Source of the DNA: Rebecca billardiae RCC1528
Lineage: Eukaryota > Haptophyta
DNA: 64,000 nucleotides
Reading direction: 5' to 3'
Assembly (NCBI GenBank): GCA_965240325.2
Contig: OZ251225.1
Span: 2,852,001-2,916,000, forward strand
Position 1 is the first letter of the stretch, and the number at the start of each line of letters is the position of its first letter. This document shows positions 53,791 through 64,000 of this stretch, piece after piece. Under the pieces are notes generated by a model. That model ran no database searches. It was given only the letters and a program-made list of their open reading frames with translations, and was not told the origin of the DNA. The position numbers and the translations under genes are program-made.

Positions 53791-55052
53791 AGCGCGCCGA
53801 GCCCGGCGCGCGCCGACGCGGCCGCGGCGCCGCCGCCCGCGCGCGCGGCGCCCGCCGCGGCGGCCGAGGCACGCGCGAGGTAGCACGCCGCCACGCCCGC
53901 CGCCGCGCCCCCGCCGCCCGCGCCGATCGCCGCCGCCGCCGCCGCCGCGGGCGAGAGCACGCCGCCCAAGCCATCGGGCCCGGAGGCGGCGCCGCCGCCG
54001 CCCAGCTGCGCACCCGTGTTGGCCGCGCCGTCCGCGTCCGCGGCGGCGGCGACGAAGGCGGCGGCGGCGTCGGCGTCGGCGCCGCCCGCGGAGAGCATCA
54101 GGTCCTGCAGCTGCAGGTGCTCCACCGCCGCGCCGAACTCGAGCTCGCGCTCGGGCAGCGCGTGCAGCCGCGCGCTCACACCGTGCGCGCTCAGCGCAAG
54201 CAGCTCCCGAGGGCCGTCGCCCAGAATGCACAGCTGAAGGCCAAGGAGCCGAAGCTCGAGGACGCGCGGCGGCGGGCGCGGCGCGAGCGAGGCGCGGCGC
54301 GAGCCCACGCCGCCGCCGCCGCCGCCGCCCGCGCCCAGCTCGGACGGCGCCGGGTGCGCGGGCGCGTGCGCGTGCGGCGCGCCGCCGCGCGGCGGCGCGG
54401 ACGCGGCGCGCGCCGCGCCGCCGCCGCCGGCCGCGGGCGCGTCGAGCGCCGCCGCCACCTTGGTGCTCGAGCCGGCGGCGCCGCCGGGGCGGATGGCGCC
54501 GATGAGCGCGCGCGGCGAGCGCAGCCGGTGCGGCAGCGCGCCCGTGCCGAGCACGTCTGGCGGCGAGGGCAGCAGCGTGAACACGAACGACGAGTCTTGG
54601 ATCTGCGCCTGTGCCCACAGCCGCATGCCGGGCCCGCCGTCGACCTTGCGGTGTACGGACGGCGTGAGCTCCTTGAGATCGAAGGTCTGGCAGACGGCGA
54701 GCGGCGAGCCGACGAGGCCGACGCGCACGCGGAAGTTGGACGACGAGCCGCCGCCGCCGCCCTCGCCGCCGCCCGCCTCGGCGGGTGACGAGTCCGCCGT
54801 GTGTGCCGGCAGCGGCGGCGTCAGCAGCGCACTCTCGCCGGCGGGGAGCACTAGATGCTGGCTGCATGGTCCGTCCGGCGGCGCGCGGAGCCACACGTCG
54901 AGGGCGGATCGGTTGACGACGACGAACGGCGGCTTCGACGTCGAGTCCGTGAGCACGATGAACACCGTCGAGCGCCGCGGCGCAACGCGGCAGCGCAGCA
55001 CCGTCGCCGGCCGCGCGCCGCCGCCGCCAAACCCGCCGCCGCCACCGTGCGC

Positions 55053-55083
<31 letters not shown>

Positions 55084-55998
55084 TGCGCGCCGCCGGCGCC
55101 GCCGGCGGCGGCGCCGCCCGCGGCGCCTCCCACGGCGCCGCACGCGCCCGCGTCCACGCGCGCGCCCGCGCCGCCGCCGCCGGCTGGCGCCGGCGGCGCG
55201 CCGGCCGAGTGGCGCGGCTTGTCGACCGACCCCCAACCTCCGCCGCCGCGGCCGAGTGGTTGCAGCGGCATCGGCGCGAGGTGGTTGTCTGAAGCGGAGC
55301 CGTCGAGGCGGATGGCGGCGCCCCACGGCCAGTGCGGCGCCGCCGCGCGCACGAGCAGCCGCCGCTCCACCGCCGGCGCGCGCGCCGCCCCCGCCGCGCT
55401 CTTGAACCGATAGATTGCGGCGGCGGCGCGCGGCGCCAAAACCTCTGGTCGCCCGAGCTCCGTGGTGCGGGCACCCTGGAGCGCCGTGCCCGCGGCGGCG
55501 CTCGCGACCTGCGCGCCGGGGAGCACGTCGCTCATCACCGCGAGGTACTCGAGCGGGTAGCTCGTCAGGTTGAGCAGCACGTACCGCGGCACGATGTCCA
55601 CCCGCCGCGACTGCCGCGCGCCCGGCAGCCCGTCAACCTTCACGCCGAGCACGGCGCAGTCCCCGAACTGAACCTCCGTCTGCGCGCCGCTCAGCTCGCA
55701 CACGCGCACGGGCTCGGAGGGGGTGGTGAGGCCCCACACGATGGCGGGGCCCGAGACGAGCACGCGCTCCAGCACGAGCTCCTCCTCGTCCGAGCCCGCG
55801 CCGCCCTCGCCGCCGTCCGCGCCGCCGCCGCCGCCGTCGCCGTCGGCCGCGCCGCCCGCGCCGCGCTCGGCCGCCGCCGCCGCCGCCTCGCCCTCCGCCC
55901 GCCGGGGCGAGCGCAGCGACGGGCGGCCGCTCGGCGTGGGCGAGGCGCTCGACGGCCGCTTCGGCGTGCCGCCCTCCGCGCCGCCCGCCCGCGCCTCC

Positions 55999-56029
<31 letters not shown>

Positions 56030-56942
56030 GGAGCGGCGACGGCGGGACGCCGGCGCGCGGCGCGCCGCCGCCGCCCGCGTCCGCGCCCGCGCCGCGCCGC
56101 GCGCCCGGCAGCCTCAGCCGGAGCCCGCCCTCAATCTGCAGCGGGAGCGTGGCGGCGGCGACGCGGAGCACGCGCAGCGTGAGTGTCTTCGCCGGCAGCG
56201 CCGACTCCGGCAGGCACGCCGGCAGCCCGCCGCCGTTCGGCGCCACCCTCGCAAGCTCGCTCGAGCCGCGCTCGCCCACGGCCGCGAGTGCGATTTGAAA
56301 ATGGCAGCTGGAAGTGACCCAGAGATCGGCGTAGAGGGAAAGGTGCTGCGGCTGCTTGGGGCGCGCCTTGAGCACCATCGAGGCGTGCAGGCCCTCGCAC
56401 AGCCGCACGGGCAGCGGCTCGCCGCGCGTGCACCGCACCGGCGCGCTGAAGTCAAGCCCCTGCCCCAGGCCCGCCGGCACTGTGCTGCCAATCGCGCCGA
56501 GTAGGCGGCGCGCGCCGCCGACGCCCGCCGGCTCGACGCCCGCTGCGCGCCCGCCGCCGCCGAGGCCGCCGGTGGCGAGCTCGGCGAGCGCGGCGAGCGA
56601 CGCCGCGTCGTGCGGTACCGAGCGCCGCCGCTCCGGCGTCTGACCCCCCGCCGAGCGCACGCCCGGCGTCGGCGGCGACTGAGGCCTCCCGTCCCGCGAC
56701 GCCGCGAGCGCGGGCGGCGGCGGCGGCAGCGCGGGCGGCGGCGGCGGCAGCAGCGCCGGCTGCGAGCGCGTGCCGGAGGTGGAGGCGGGGGCGACGATGA
56801 CGAGGGCGCCGGCGGCGTCCGCGTGCGCGACGAGCTCCGAGCCGCTCACGCCACCGCCGCCCGCCCGCTCGCCGATCGAGAGCCCGCGCGTCGAGCGGCG
56901 GCGGCGCAGACCGGCCCAGACCGGGCCGGCGCCGCCGCCGCT

Positions 56943-56975
<33 letters not shown>

Positions 56976-59900
56976 GCCCTCCGCCTCCTCGCCGCCGCGC
57001 TCGTCCTCGTCGGCGCGCGAGCTCGCGCACGCGCGGAGGAGCGAGACCGAGCCCGTCTGCGCGCGCAGCAGCGTCGGCCGCGCCTCCGCCTCCGCCTCCT
57101 CGTCGCCATCGCTCGCGCGGCGCGAGCCGTCGCGCCCCGCCGACAGCCGGCCGCCGCCGCCGCCGCCGCCGCCGCCGCCCGTCGCGCGGAGGCCGGCGGG
57201 CGCGCCCGGGGGCAGGCGGCTGGTGTCGGGGCGCAGCTGCACGCGCAGCGCGGAGCGGAGCGCGCCCACCACGCCGACGACAGACGCGCGCTCCGCGCTG
57301 CCCTCGACCGAGGCGATGAGCGCGGAGGCCGCGCCCTCCTCGCCGCCGCCGCCGCCGCCGCCCGCGCGGCCGCCCGCGCCCGGCGCGCCGCCGCCGTCGT
57401 CTGCACTCGCCTCGCCGAGCGCCGTCTCGAGCGAGTCGCGCAGCGAGCGCACGCCCTCCTTGGTGAAGTGCTCGAGCGGCAGCTCGAGCAGGTGCCGCGT
57501 CTGTTCGTACGTCAGCCCGAACCTCCGGCCGAGCGCGCGCGCCGCGTCGTCGGCGCGCGCGTGGTTGGCTAGGAGCACCATGAGGACAGTCGGCGAGCGC
57601 AGCGCGGCGAGCAGCCGCTCGGGTCGGCCGGACGCGACGGCGTTCTCCGCCCACGTGTCCGCGACCGAGCCGACGTCGACGCTCACGCCGCGCAGCATCG
57701 ACGGCGCGACGAGCGGGCGCAGCCGGAACGCGATCGGGATCGGCAGCAGGTTCTCGATAATCAGCGCGGGGCGCAGCACGAGATACATATCTCGCAGCGC
57801 GCGGTTGTTGCTCGCGACCTTGTTGCGCGCGCACAGCGTGAATCGCTCGAGCGGCGCCGCCTCGATCCAGCACACGCCGTCGTCGGCCGCCGCGGCGGCG
57901 GGGAGCGCGCGGCGCAGCAGCAGCGCCAGCGGCGCGGGCCCGTCCCACTCGCGCGCCGCGGCCGCGGCCGCGCTCGCGCCCGCCGCCGCGGCCGCGCGCA
58001 AGTCATAAGTCGAGCGCTTGTGCCGCCCGAGCCGGTCGAGCTGCGGCGTGTGCTGCGAGCCGGCGGTGTTGCCGGCGGTCGCGTCGAGCGCAGGGCGCAC
58101 GCGCACCATGGTGAAGCGGTTCGCCGCGAGGCGCAGCGGCACCGCCGCGCTCTCGCCCGGGCGCAGGGTCACCTCCCAAGCGGCGGGCGCGCCCGCGGCC
58201 GCGCCGCCGCCGCCGCCGCCGGCCGCGCCGCCGCCGCCGCCGCGCGCGCCGAGCCCGCCGCCCGAGCCCCAGCCGAGCGCGTCGGGCGCGTGCGCGGAGA
58301 GCGAGAGCTCAACGCTCGCGTCTGTCTCGTTGGCGATGCTCAGCCCCGCGCGCACCGTGAGCAGCTTCGCGTCGTAGTGCGGGCGCTCCGAAACCTCCAC
58401 CACCAGAGGCACCGGGCAGCCGCCGCCGAGCGCGTACGCGCACACTGCCGGCTCGTCGAGGCGCGCGTGCACGCGCGCGAGCTCAAACGCTCCGCCGCCG
58501 CCGCCGGCGCTGCCGCCGTGGCTCGGCTCAAGCGCGACAGAGAGCCACAGGTGGCGCGACGCCTGCAGCCAGTGCAACAGCTCTGCGCGCGAGCGCCACC
58601 GCTGCTGCGCGTCAGCACTCGCGCGCGCAGGCGGCTCGCCCGCGCCAAGCCGCCGCCAGTGCAGCGCGCCCGCCGCGGCGGCGCCGTCCGCCGCGCCGCG
58701 CGCCGCGCCGCCGGGCGCGCGCCGCGCCGCGCGCGCCTCGTCCCGCGCCCCCTCGCCGCGCTCGCGCGCGCGCGCGGCAGCCGCGCCGCCGGCGCCGCGC
58801 TCGTCGCCGCCGCCGCGCTCGCCGCCGCCGCCGCGCTCGCCACCGCCGCCGCGGCCGCGGCGCGCCTGGTGCCCTGGCGGCGCGTGCGGATGCGGCTCCG
58901 CCCAGAAAAGCGTGAGCCCGTCGCCGCCCTCGTTGGCTACCTCGTAAGACGGCACCGCGCCGTCGGCGGCCAGGTACGCGCGCGCGCCGCCGTCCGCGCC
59001 GCCGAACGGCTCCGCGCGCCACGCGCCGCGGTACTCTCGACTCACGCGCTGCAGCGTGCGCGCGAGCGCGGGCATTGCGTTCAGCGTGAGCATGCGCTCG
59101 GACTCGAGCCGCAGCGAGCGCTGCTCGCCCGACGCCTGCTTCGAGACGCGCGCGCTGCCCTCCCACGGCTCGAGCACAGGCTCGAGCTCCGCCACCGCGG
59201 CGTTGAGCGCGAGCGCGCGCGCGCCCACACGCAGCGCGCACGCAAACTCGCCGTCCAGCCCGGCCGCGGGCGGCGCCCAGCCGTGCGCGGCGCGCGGCGC
59301 GAGCTGGCGCAGCACGCAGCCGCCGTCCGCGCGCGCACACAGCACGAGCTGCGGCTTAGCGTGCACGCCGCGCAGGTGCACATTCAGCTGCGACTCTGCG
59401 AGCGAGACGCGCGCCACTGAGATCAGAGGCAGCGACAGGGCGGCGCCGCCGCCCGCGCCCGTCGGGACGCCGGCCCTCGCCGCCGCCGCGGCCGCGGCCG
59501 CAGCCGAGGGCTCCTCGAAGCCGCCGCCGCCGCCGCCGCCAACGCCGCCGCCGTCGCCGCCGCCGAGCAGCTGCGCGCCCGCGCCCAGCGTCGAGGTGGC
59601 GCGCTTCAGCCGGCTCGGCGGGCGCGCGCCGAGCGCGGCGCCGCCGCCGACGGCTCCGGGCGGCAGCGAGGCCGAGAGCAGCGCCTCGCCGCCAGCGCCA
59701 GCGCCAGCGCAGCCGGCGCCGCCGTCCGCGCACCCGCCGGCCGCCGGCGCGCGCGGCCGCGCGCGCGCGCCCTCAGCGCGCGGCGGCGCGGACACGCGCG
59801 CAGGGCGCGCGCCGCGCAGCGCCGTGTGTGCGCGCACCGCTTCCCACCCAGCGCCGCCGCGCTCGGCCGGCGCGCCGCCGGCGGGCGGCGCGGCGCGCGC

Positions 59901-60660
59901 CGACGGCAGCGTCGCCGCCAGGCCCGCCGCGCCGCCCGCCGCGCCGCAGCCCGCGCCGCCCGCGCCGCAGCCCGCGCCGCCGCCGCCGCCGGCGCGCTCG
60001 CACCACGCGCGCAGCGCTCGATGTGAGACTGTTGCGGCATGGAGCACGTCTGCTGCCGAAGCGCCGCTCACGCGCTCGAGCCTGCGCGCGCGGCCGGCCG
60101 CGCCGCGCGGCGCCGAGCCGCGCGCCGAGCCCCCCTCCTCGTCCTCCTCCTCCTCCTCGTCGTCGCCGTCGGCGGCGTGCGCGCCGCCGCCGCCGTCCGC
60201 CGCCGCGCGCGGCCGCCCGCCGCCGTCGCCCGTCGCCGCCGCGCGCAGCATCCTCGCGACAGCGTCGGAGCGGCAGTGCGCCGCGAGCTCGAGAGGCGAG
60301 ACGCCGCTCGCGTCCGGCGCGTGCGCGTCCGCGCCGTGCTCAAGCAGCCAGCGCACGATCGGCGCGCGCTCCCACAGCACGGCGAGGTGCAGCAGGGAGC
60401 GCCCACTGCTCAGCTCGCGCGCTTGGACCACGTCGAGCGCGCCCGCGTGGCGCTCGGCGGACAGCAGCTCGAGCTGCGAGTAGAGGACGGCGGCCAGGGC
60501 GCGCGGGGAGAGCTCGAGCGGCGTCGGGAGCAGCTCTGCCTCCGAGTGCCGCCGCTGCAGCACCGCGTGCGGCGCGTGCGCCACGCGCGGCGACGCGGCG
60601 GGTGACACGAGCGCGGGCTGCACGCCACTGCCGGCGGCGGCTGCGGCGGCTGCGGCGGCT

Positions 60661-60695
<35 letters not shown>

Positions 60696-62599
60696 GCCGC
60701 CCGCAGCCGCGCACGGCTCGACCGCGCCGCAGGGCGTGGCGCCCGGTTGGTAGCTCGCGCGCCGCGCGGCCGCGGCCGAGCCCGCTCGGCCCGCGCTGGC
60801 GCACAGCTGCGAGTCGGCAGAGCCGCGCCGCGCACCGGGCGTGAGCGCCGCGGCCGCGCCGCCCGCCGCGGCCGCGCCGCCCGCCGCCGCCGCGCCGCCG
60901 CCGTGCTCTGTCAACACCATCGGCGTGTGCTGGCGGGAGCCGAGGCGCGAGGAGGCGGCGCTGCTCACGCCGCTGCCGAGGGCACCCGCCGCCGCGAAGT
61001 GCGCCGCGCCCGTCGCCGACAGCGCGCGCCGCACCGCACCCGCGCCCGCGGCCGCCGCGCGGCCGGCGCGCGCGCCGGCGCCGAGCGCGCGCGCCGCGCC
61101 CGCCACCACGCGCAAATCTCGCGGCGTGAGATTCAGAACGAGCTGCGCTGCCGAGAGCTCGAGGGTGCGCCGCCCCGCCTCGGCGTCCGCGCCCTCGGAG
61201 CCGCCGAGCGCGTCCGCGGAGCGCGCCGCGCCGGCACCGCCGCCACCAGCCTTGGGTGTGGGCGGCGGGCCGGGCGCGGGCGACGGCGCGGCGCCCGCAG
61301 AGGCGCCGCGCGCGGCGTGCGGCGCGCCCCGGCCGCCGCCGCCACCCGAGCCCGAGCGCGAGCGCGAGCGCGCCGCATCGCGCTCGGCCGAGAAGCCGCC
61401 GCCGCCGCCGCCGCCGCCGCCACCGCCCACCGACGCGGAGCGAGCGGCGGCGCCGGGCTCGGACGCCCCCGTCGCGCGCCGCCCGCCTAGCCCGGGCAAG
61501 CCGCCGCCGCCGCCGCCGCCGCGCGCCGCCGCCGCCGCTGTCTCCCTCGTCGAGACGGCAAGCTCGTGAGGCAGGAGGGCGGTGTACTCGAGGCCGAGCT
61601 CGAGGGGGTCGAGGAGGTGGTGCAGCGCCGCCGCGCGCACGCGGCACGTCGCGAGCGACGCGAGCAGCGACGATGGCGGCGCGAGATCTGTCAGCGCCTC
61701 GGAGGCAACTGGCGGCGCCGACGGCGGCGGCGCCGACGGCGGCGGCGCCGACGGCGTGTCCAGCGGCTGCTGCGCCGAGCGCGCGGCCGAGCCGCCGCCT
61801 CCGGCCGCGCCGGGCGAGCGCCGGCGCGCCGGCCGCGCGGGCGCGGCGCGCGGCGAGCCGAGCGCTCGGCCGAGCGCCGACGCCGGCGCGAGCGCCGCCG
61901 CGGCGCGCGTGAGCACAGCCGCCGCGCCGGACAGTGCGGCGGCGGCGCGCTCGCTCGGAGTGGCCGCGGCGCGCGCGGCGGCCGCCGCCACATCCGCCGC
62001 CCAGTGCACGGAGGCGGCGCGCTGCTCCGCCGAGGCGCTGCGCGCGCGGCCCTCCTTCGGCGCCAACTCCACAGAGCGCGCGCCGCCGCCGCCGCCGCCA
62101 CCCCCGCCGCGCCCGTGCCGGCCCGCGGCAGCCGCGCCGCGCGCCGCCGCGCGCTCGACGGCGGAGAGCATGAGTGCAACCTTTGCCTGGCATTCAGCTG
62201 TCTCCAGTCCCGGCGCGGAGCGGAGGGCGAGGCGGCCGCACGCCCACGCGCACAGCGCGAGCGGGCCCGCCTCGTGCGGCAGGAACACATGCAGCCCCTC
62301 CCACTCCGCCACGATCTCGAGCCGCTGCGACCCAAACAGTAGCACAGGGCCGCCGGCGCGCGACGGCGGCGCGGGCGGCGCCGAGGGCGGCGGCGCGGCC
62401 GGCGGCGCGTGCGGCCGCGAAGCGGCGGAGGCGGGGACGCCGAGGGCGGGGGCGTCGGTGCGTGGCTGCGCGGGACTGCCGCCCACGTGCACGCCGCCGC
62501 CGCCGCCGCCCGCCCCCGCCGCCTCCTCCTCCTCCTCCTCGCTGCCCACAAACCCCACCTCCGCCTCCGCCTCCGCCGCCGCCGCCGCCGCCGCCGCCT

Positions 62600-62630
<31 letters not shown>

Positions 62631-64000
62631 CAGCAAATCGCCCGGCCGCGGCGCGCGGGCGCCGGAGCGGAGGAGCGAGGCGGGCGCGGTGCCCGCGCGG
62701 CCGAGCGTCGCGGCGAGCGAGCGCGCCGCCGCCGACGGCGTCGGCGTCGGCGGCGGCGCGTCGGGGCCGCGACGCTCGGCGGAAGCGGGCGGCGGCGGCG
62801 CGCGGCCGCGGCCGCGCCACCGCAGCGGCCGCCAGCCGCCACCGGACTGCATACGCGCCGCCGCGCGCGCGCCCGCCGGCGCGGCGGCGTTGGCGCGCGG
62901 CGGTCGGCGCGGCGGCGGCGGCGCGAGCGCGCGCTCCGCCGCCGCCACCGCCTCCGCCGTGCACGCCCGCCCCGCGCCGCACCCGCCCTCCTCCGCCTCC
63001 GCCTCCGCCGGCGGCAGCGCACTCCCCGCGTGGAAATCGAACGCTCGTGCGCACGGCGCCACGGCGTCAAGCCACGCCGCCGCTTCAAGAAGCGGCGCTG
63101 GGGAGGCGAAGAGGGCGAGGTGGCGCACGCCGAGGTGGAGGGCACGTCCGCCGTGCACGCGCCGCTGCAGCGAGAACTCCACCATCGGCGGCGGCCCCTC
63201 GGCGTCGACGCCGCTCCCGCCGGCCGCGCGCGCGGCGGCGGCGCCGTTCGCGCCGCCGCCTGCGCCGCCGCCCGCGCCGCCGTCGGCGGCCGCGCCGCCC
63301 GCGGCGCCGCTTGGACGAGGCACGTCGTCGTCGTCGTCGTCGTCCTCGCCCTCGCCCTCCTCGCCGGCGCTGCCGTCCCGCCCGGCGACGGGCGCGTGCG
63401 TGCGCCCGACCAGCTCGACGCACGAGATGGCGGCGGCGGCGGCGGCGGCCGCCGCGTTCGCCGCGGCCGCCGCCGCTCGGCGCGAGGATGGGCGGGAGGC
63501 TCGGGCGGAGGGCTCGCGCGGCGGCGGCGTGGCGGCGGCGGCGGCGGCTGCGGACGCGTGCGCCTCGCGCGCGTTCGCCGGCGCGCTGCCCGCCGCCGCG
63601 CGGACGCTGCCCACGCGCACGCTCAGCGCCATCGTCGGCGCCTCAGCCGCCGCGCCCGCCGCCAACTCGGCGTGAGCCGCCGCCGCGTCGACGCCGTCGC
63701 TGCCTGCTGCGGCCGCCTCGGCCGCCAGGGCGGCGGCGCGGCGCGCGGCGACGGCGGGTGCGGCGTAGGGCGAGCGCGCGCCGATCTCAAGCACGAGCTC
63801 GTGCGCGACGTGCTCCGCCTCCACCACGGCGCACAGCCGCTGCGGCCGCGGCGGCTGCGCCGGCGGCGCCGGCGGGCGGCCGCGCGGCGGCGTGCTCGGC
63901 GGCCCTCGCGCGCCGCCCGCGCCGCCCGCGCCGCCCGCGCCGCCCGCGCCGCCCGCGCCGCCCGCGCCGCCCGCGCCGCCGCCGTTGGCCGCGCTCGTCT
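47628..64000 (-). CDS. Giant VPS13-family lipid-transfer protein with ankyrin, IQ and C2 elements (5' truncated)
   Basis: Probably a bridge-type lipid transporter at membrane contacts. The frame is open to the window edge and the N-terminal chorein part is outside. Going from N- to C-terminus (right to left): two ankyrin-like repeats (LLHLAVLWERAPIVRWLLEH, 60240-60420); VPS13 adaptor-binding segments RALRDMYLVLRPALIIENLL (57710-57830), HLSLYADLWVTSSCHFQIAL (56270-56450) and VDIVPRYVLLNLTSYPLEYL (55530-55610); the VPS13 C-terminal region (51900-53000, ending GFRNLLARPYRGME then GVTG); an IQ motif (ATIQAHRRRLLVARALW, near 48830); and a C2 domain (LLAIAVVSAHGLRNSDMVGV, 48440-48790). Exons are 64000-52246, 52095-51900, 51577-51478 and 51349-47628; introns are GT-AG. 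Alanine/glycine-rich linkers inflate it to about 5250 residues in the window alone. The family call rests on the conserved islands; further short introns may hide in the linkers. Confidence 0.88.
49555..49670 (-). repeat. Hexanucleotide repeat encoding (His-Ala)n then (Asp-Ala)n
   Basis: On the coding strand CACGCC repeats give about 13 His-Ala pairs, preceded by GACGCC repeats giving Asp-Ala pairs. It lies in the disordered part of the VPS13-family protein between the VPS13 C-terminal region and the IQ/C2 end. It is probably length-variable between strains. Confidence 0.9.
51578..51790. repeat. CAGGCGG-type minisatellite filling a VPS13-family intron
   Basis: Irregular tandem units built from GGCAGGC, GGCGGCA and GCAGCA occupy about two thirds of the 322-base intron 51578-51899. 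This intron uses a GTAAGC donor, unlike the GTGCG donors of nearly all others, and its acceptor AG sits at the edge of the array. Confidence 0.85.
63905..63980. repeat. 9-bp tandem repeat (CGCGCCGCC-like)
   Basis: About eight near-perfect 9-base units at the edge of the window, in frame within the VPS13-family open frame, where they encode a Gly/Ala-rich linker. Part of the array may be intronic or beyond the true exon border. Confidence 0.75.

Noticed and set aside
52270-55326. A 1018-codon alternative minus-strand frame in the VPS13-family gene
   Set aside because: Arg-rich shifted frame; the conserved VPS13 segments are in the other frame.
1-64000. CRISPR arrays, rRNA, tRNA and bacterial operons
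   Set aside because: No regularly spaced repeats, no recognisable RNA gene and clear spliceosomal introns. A tRNA scan could still find one I missed by eye.

Overview
The window is nuclear DNA of a unicellular eukaryotic alga. It is very GC-rich and has spliced genes on both strands, an axonemal dynein heavy chain (so a flagellated cell) and three light-harvesting proteins of the chlorophyll a/c type. A haptophyte is my best guess and another chromist alga is possible; this is inferred from gene content and base composition, not from a phylogeny. Most introns I could place by protein homology are about 90-320 bases long, open with GTGCGC or GTGCGT and are full of alternating CG/CA dinucleotides. 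The same composition creates very long open frames antisense to real genes, which I ignored.

Layout. 1-8823 (+): 3' part of a dynein heavy chain. 9254-11230 (-): sulfotransferase-like protein. 11428-18305 (-): DNA polymerase theta. 18598-21422 (-): coiled-coil protein with a possible outer-arm docking relationship. 21874-24798 (-) and 24941-27319 (+): a divergent pair, an unassigned WD-like protein and the actin-disassembly factor AIP1/WDR1. 27915-29117 (-): a protein with a geminivirus/CRESS-type HUH replication-initiator domain. 29413-about 36200 (-): a GHKL ATPase resembling SMCHD1. 36615-39005 (-): a TIR-like domain fused to kinesin-light-chain-type TPRs. 39421-43563 (-): three tandem LHC genes. 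43564-47627: gene-poor, less GC-rich DNA with a hairpin and a decayed frame. 47628-64000 (-): a giant VPS13-family protein with ankyrin, IQ and C2 elements, truncated by the window edge.

The most unusual locus is 27.9-30.1 kb. The Rep-like gene has no helicase domain. In its place it carries a tail (NLS-like basic patch, CPSC motif, coiled coil, acidic end) that is duplicated, at roughly 90% identity by eye, in the last exon of the adjacent GHKL ATPase gene. The simplest reading is a chimera between a single-stranded-DNA replicon initiator and the 3' end of a host chromatin-type gene. The second notable locus is the LHC array, where copies 2 and 3 differ by almost nothing in protein but have unrelated DNA upstream.

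There is no operon-like logic; the genes are independent eukaryotic units. Exon boundaries come from frame continuity and protein homology only, and there is no transcript evidence.
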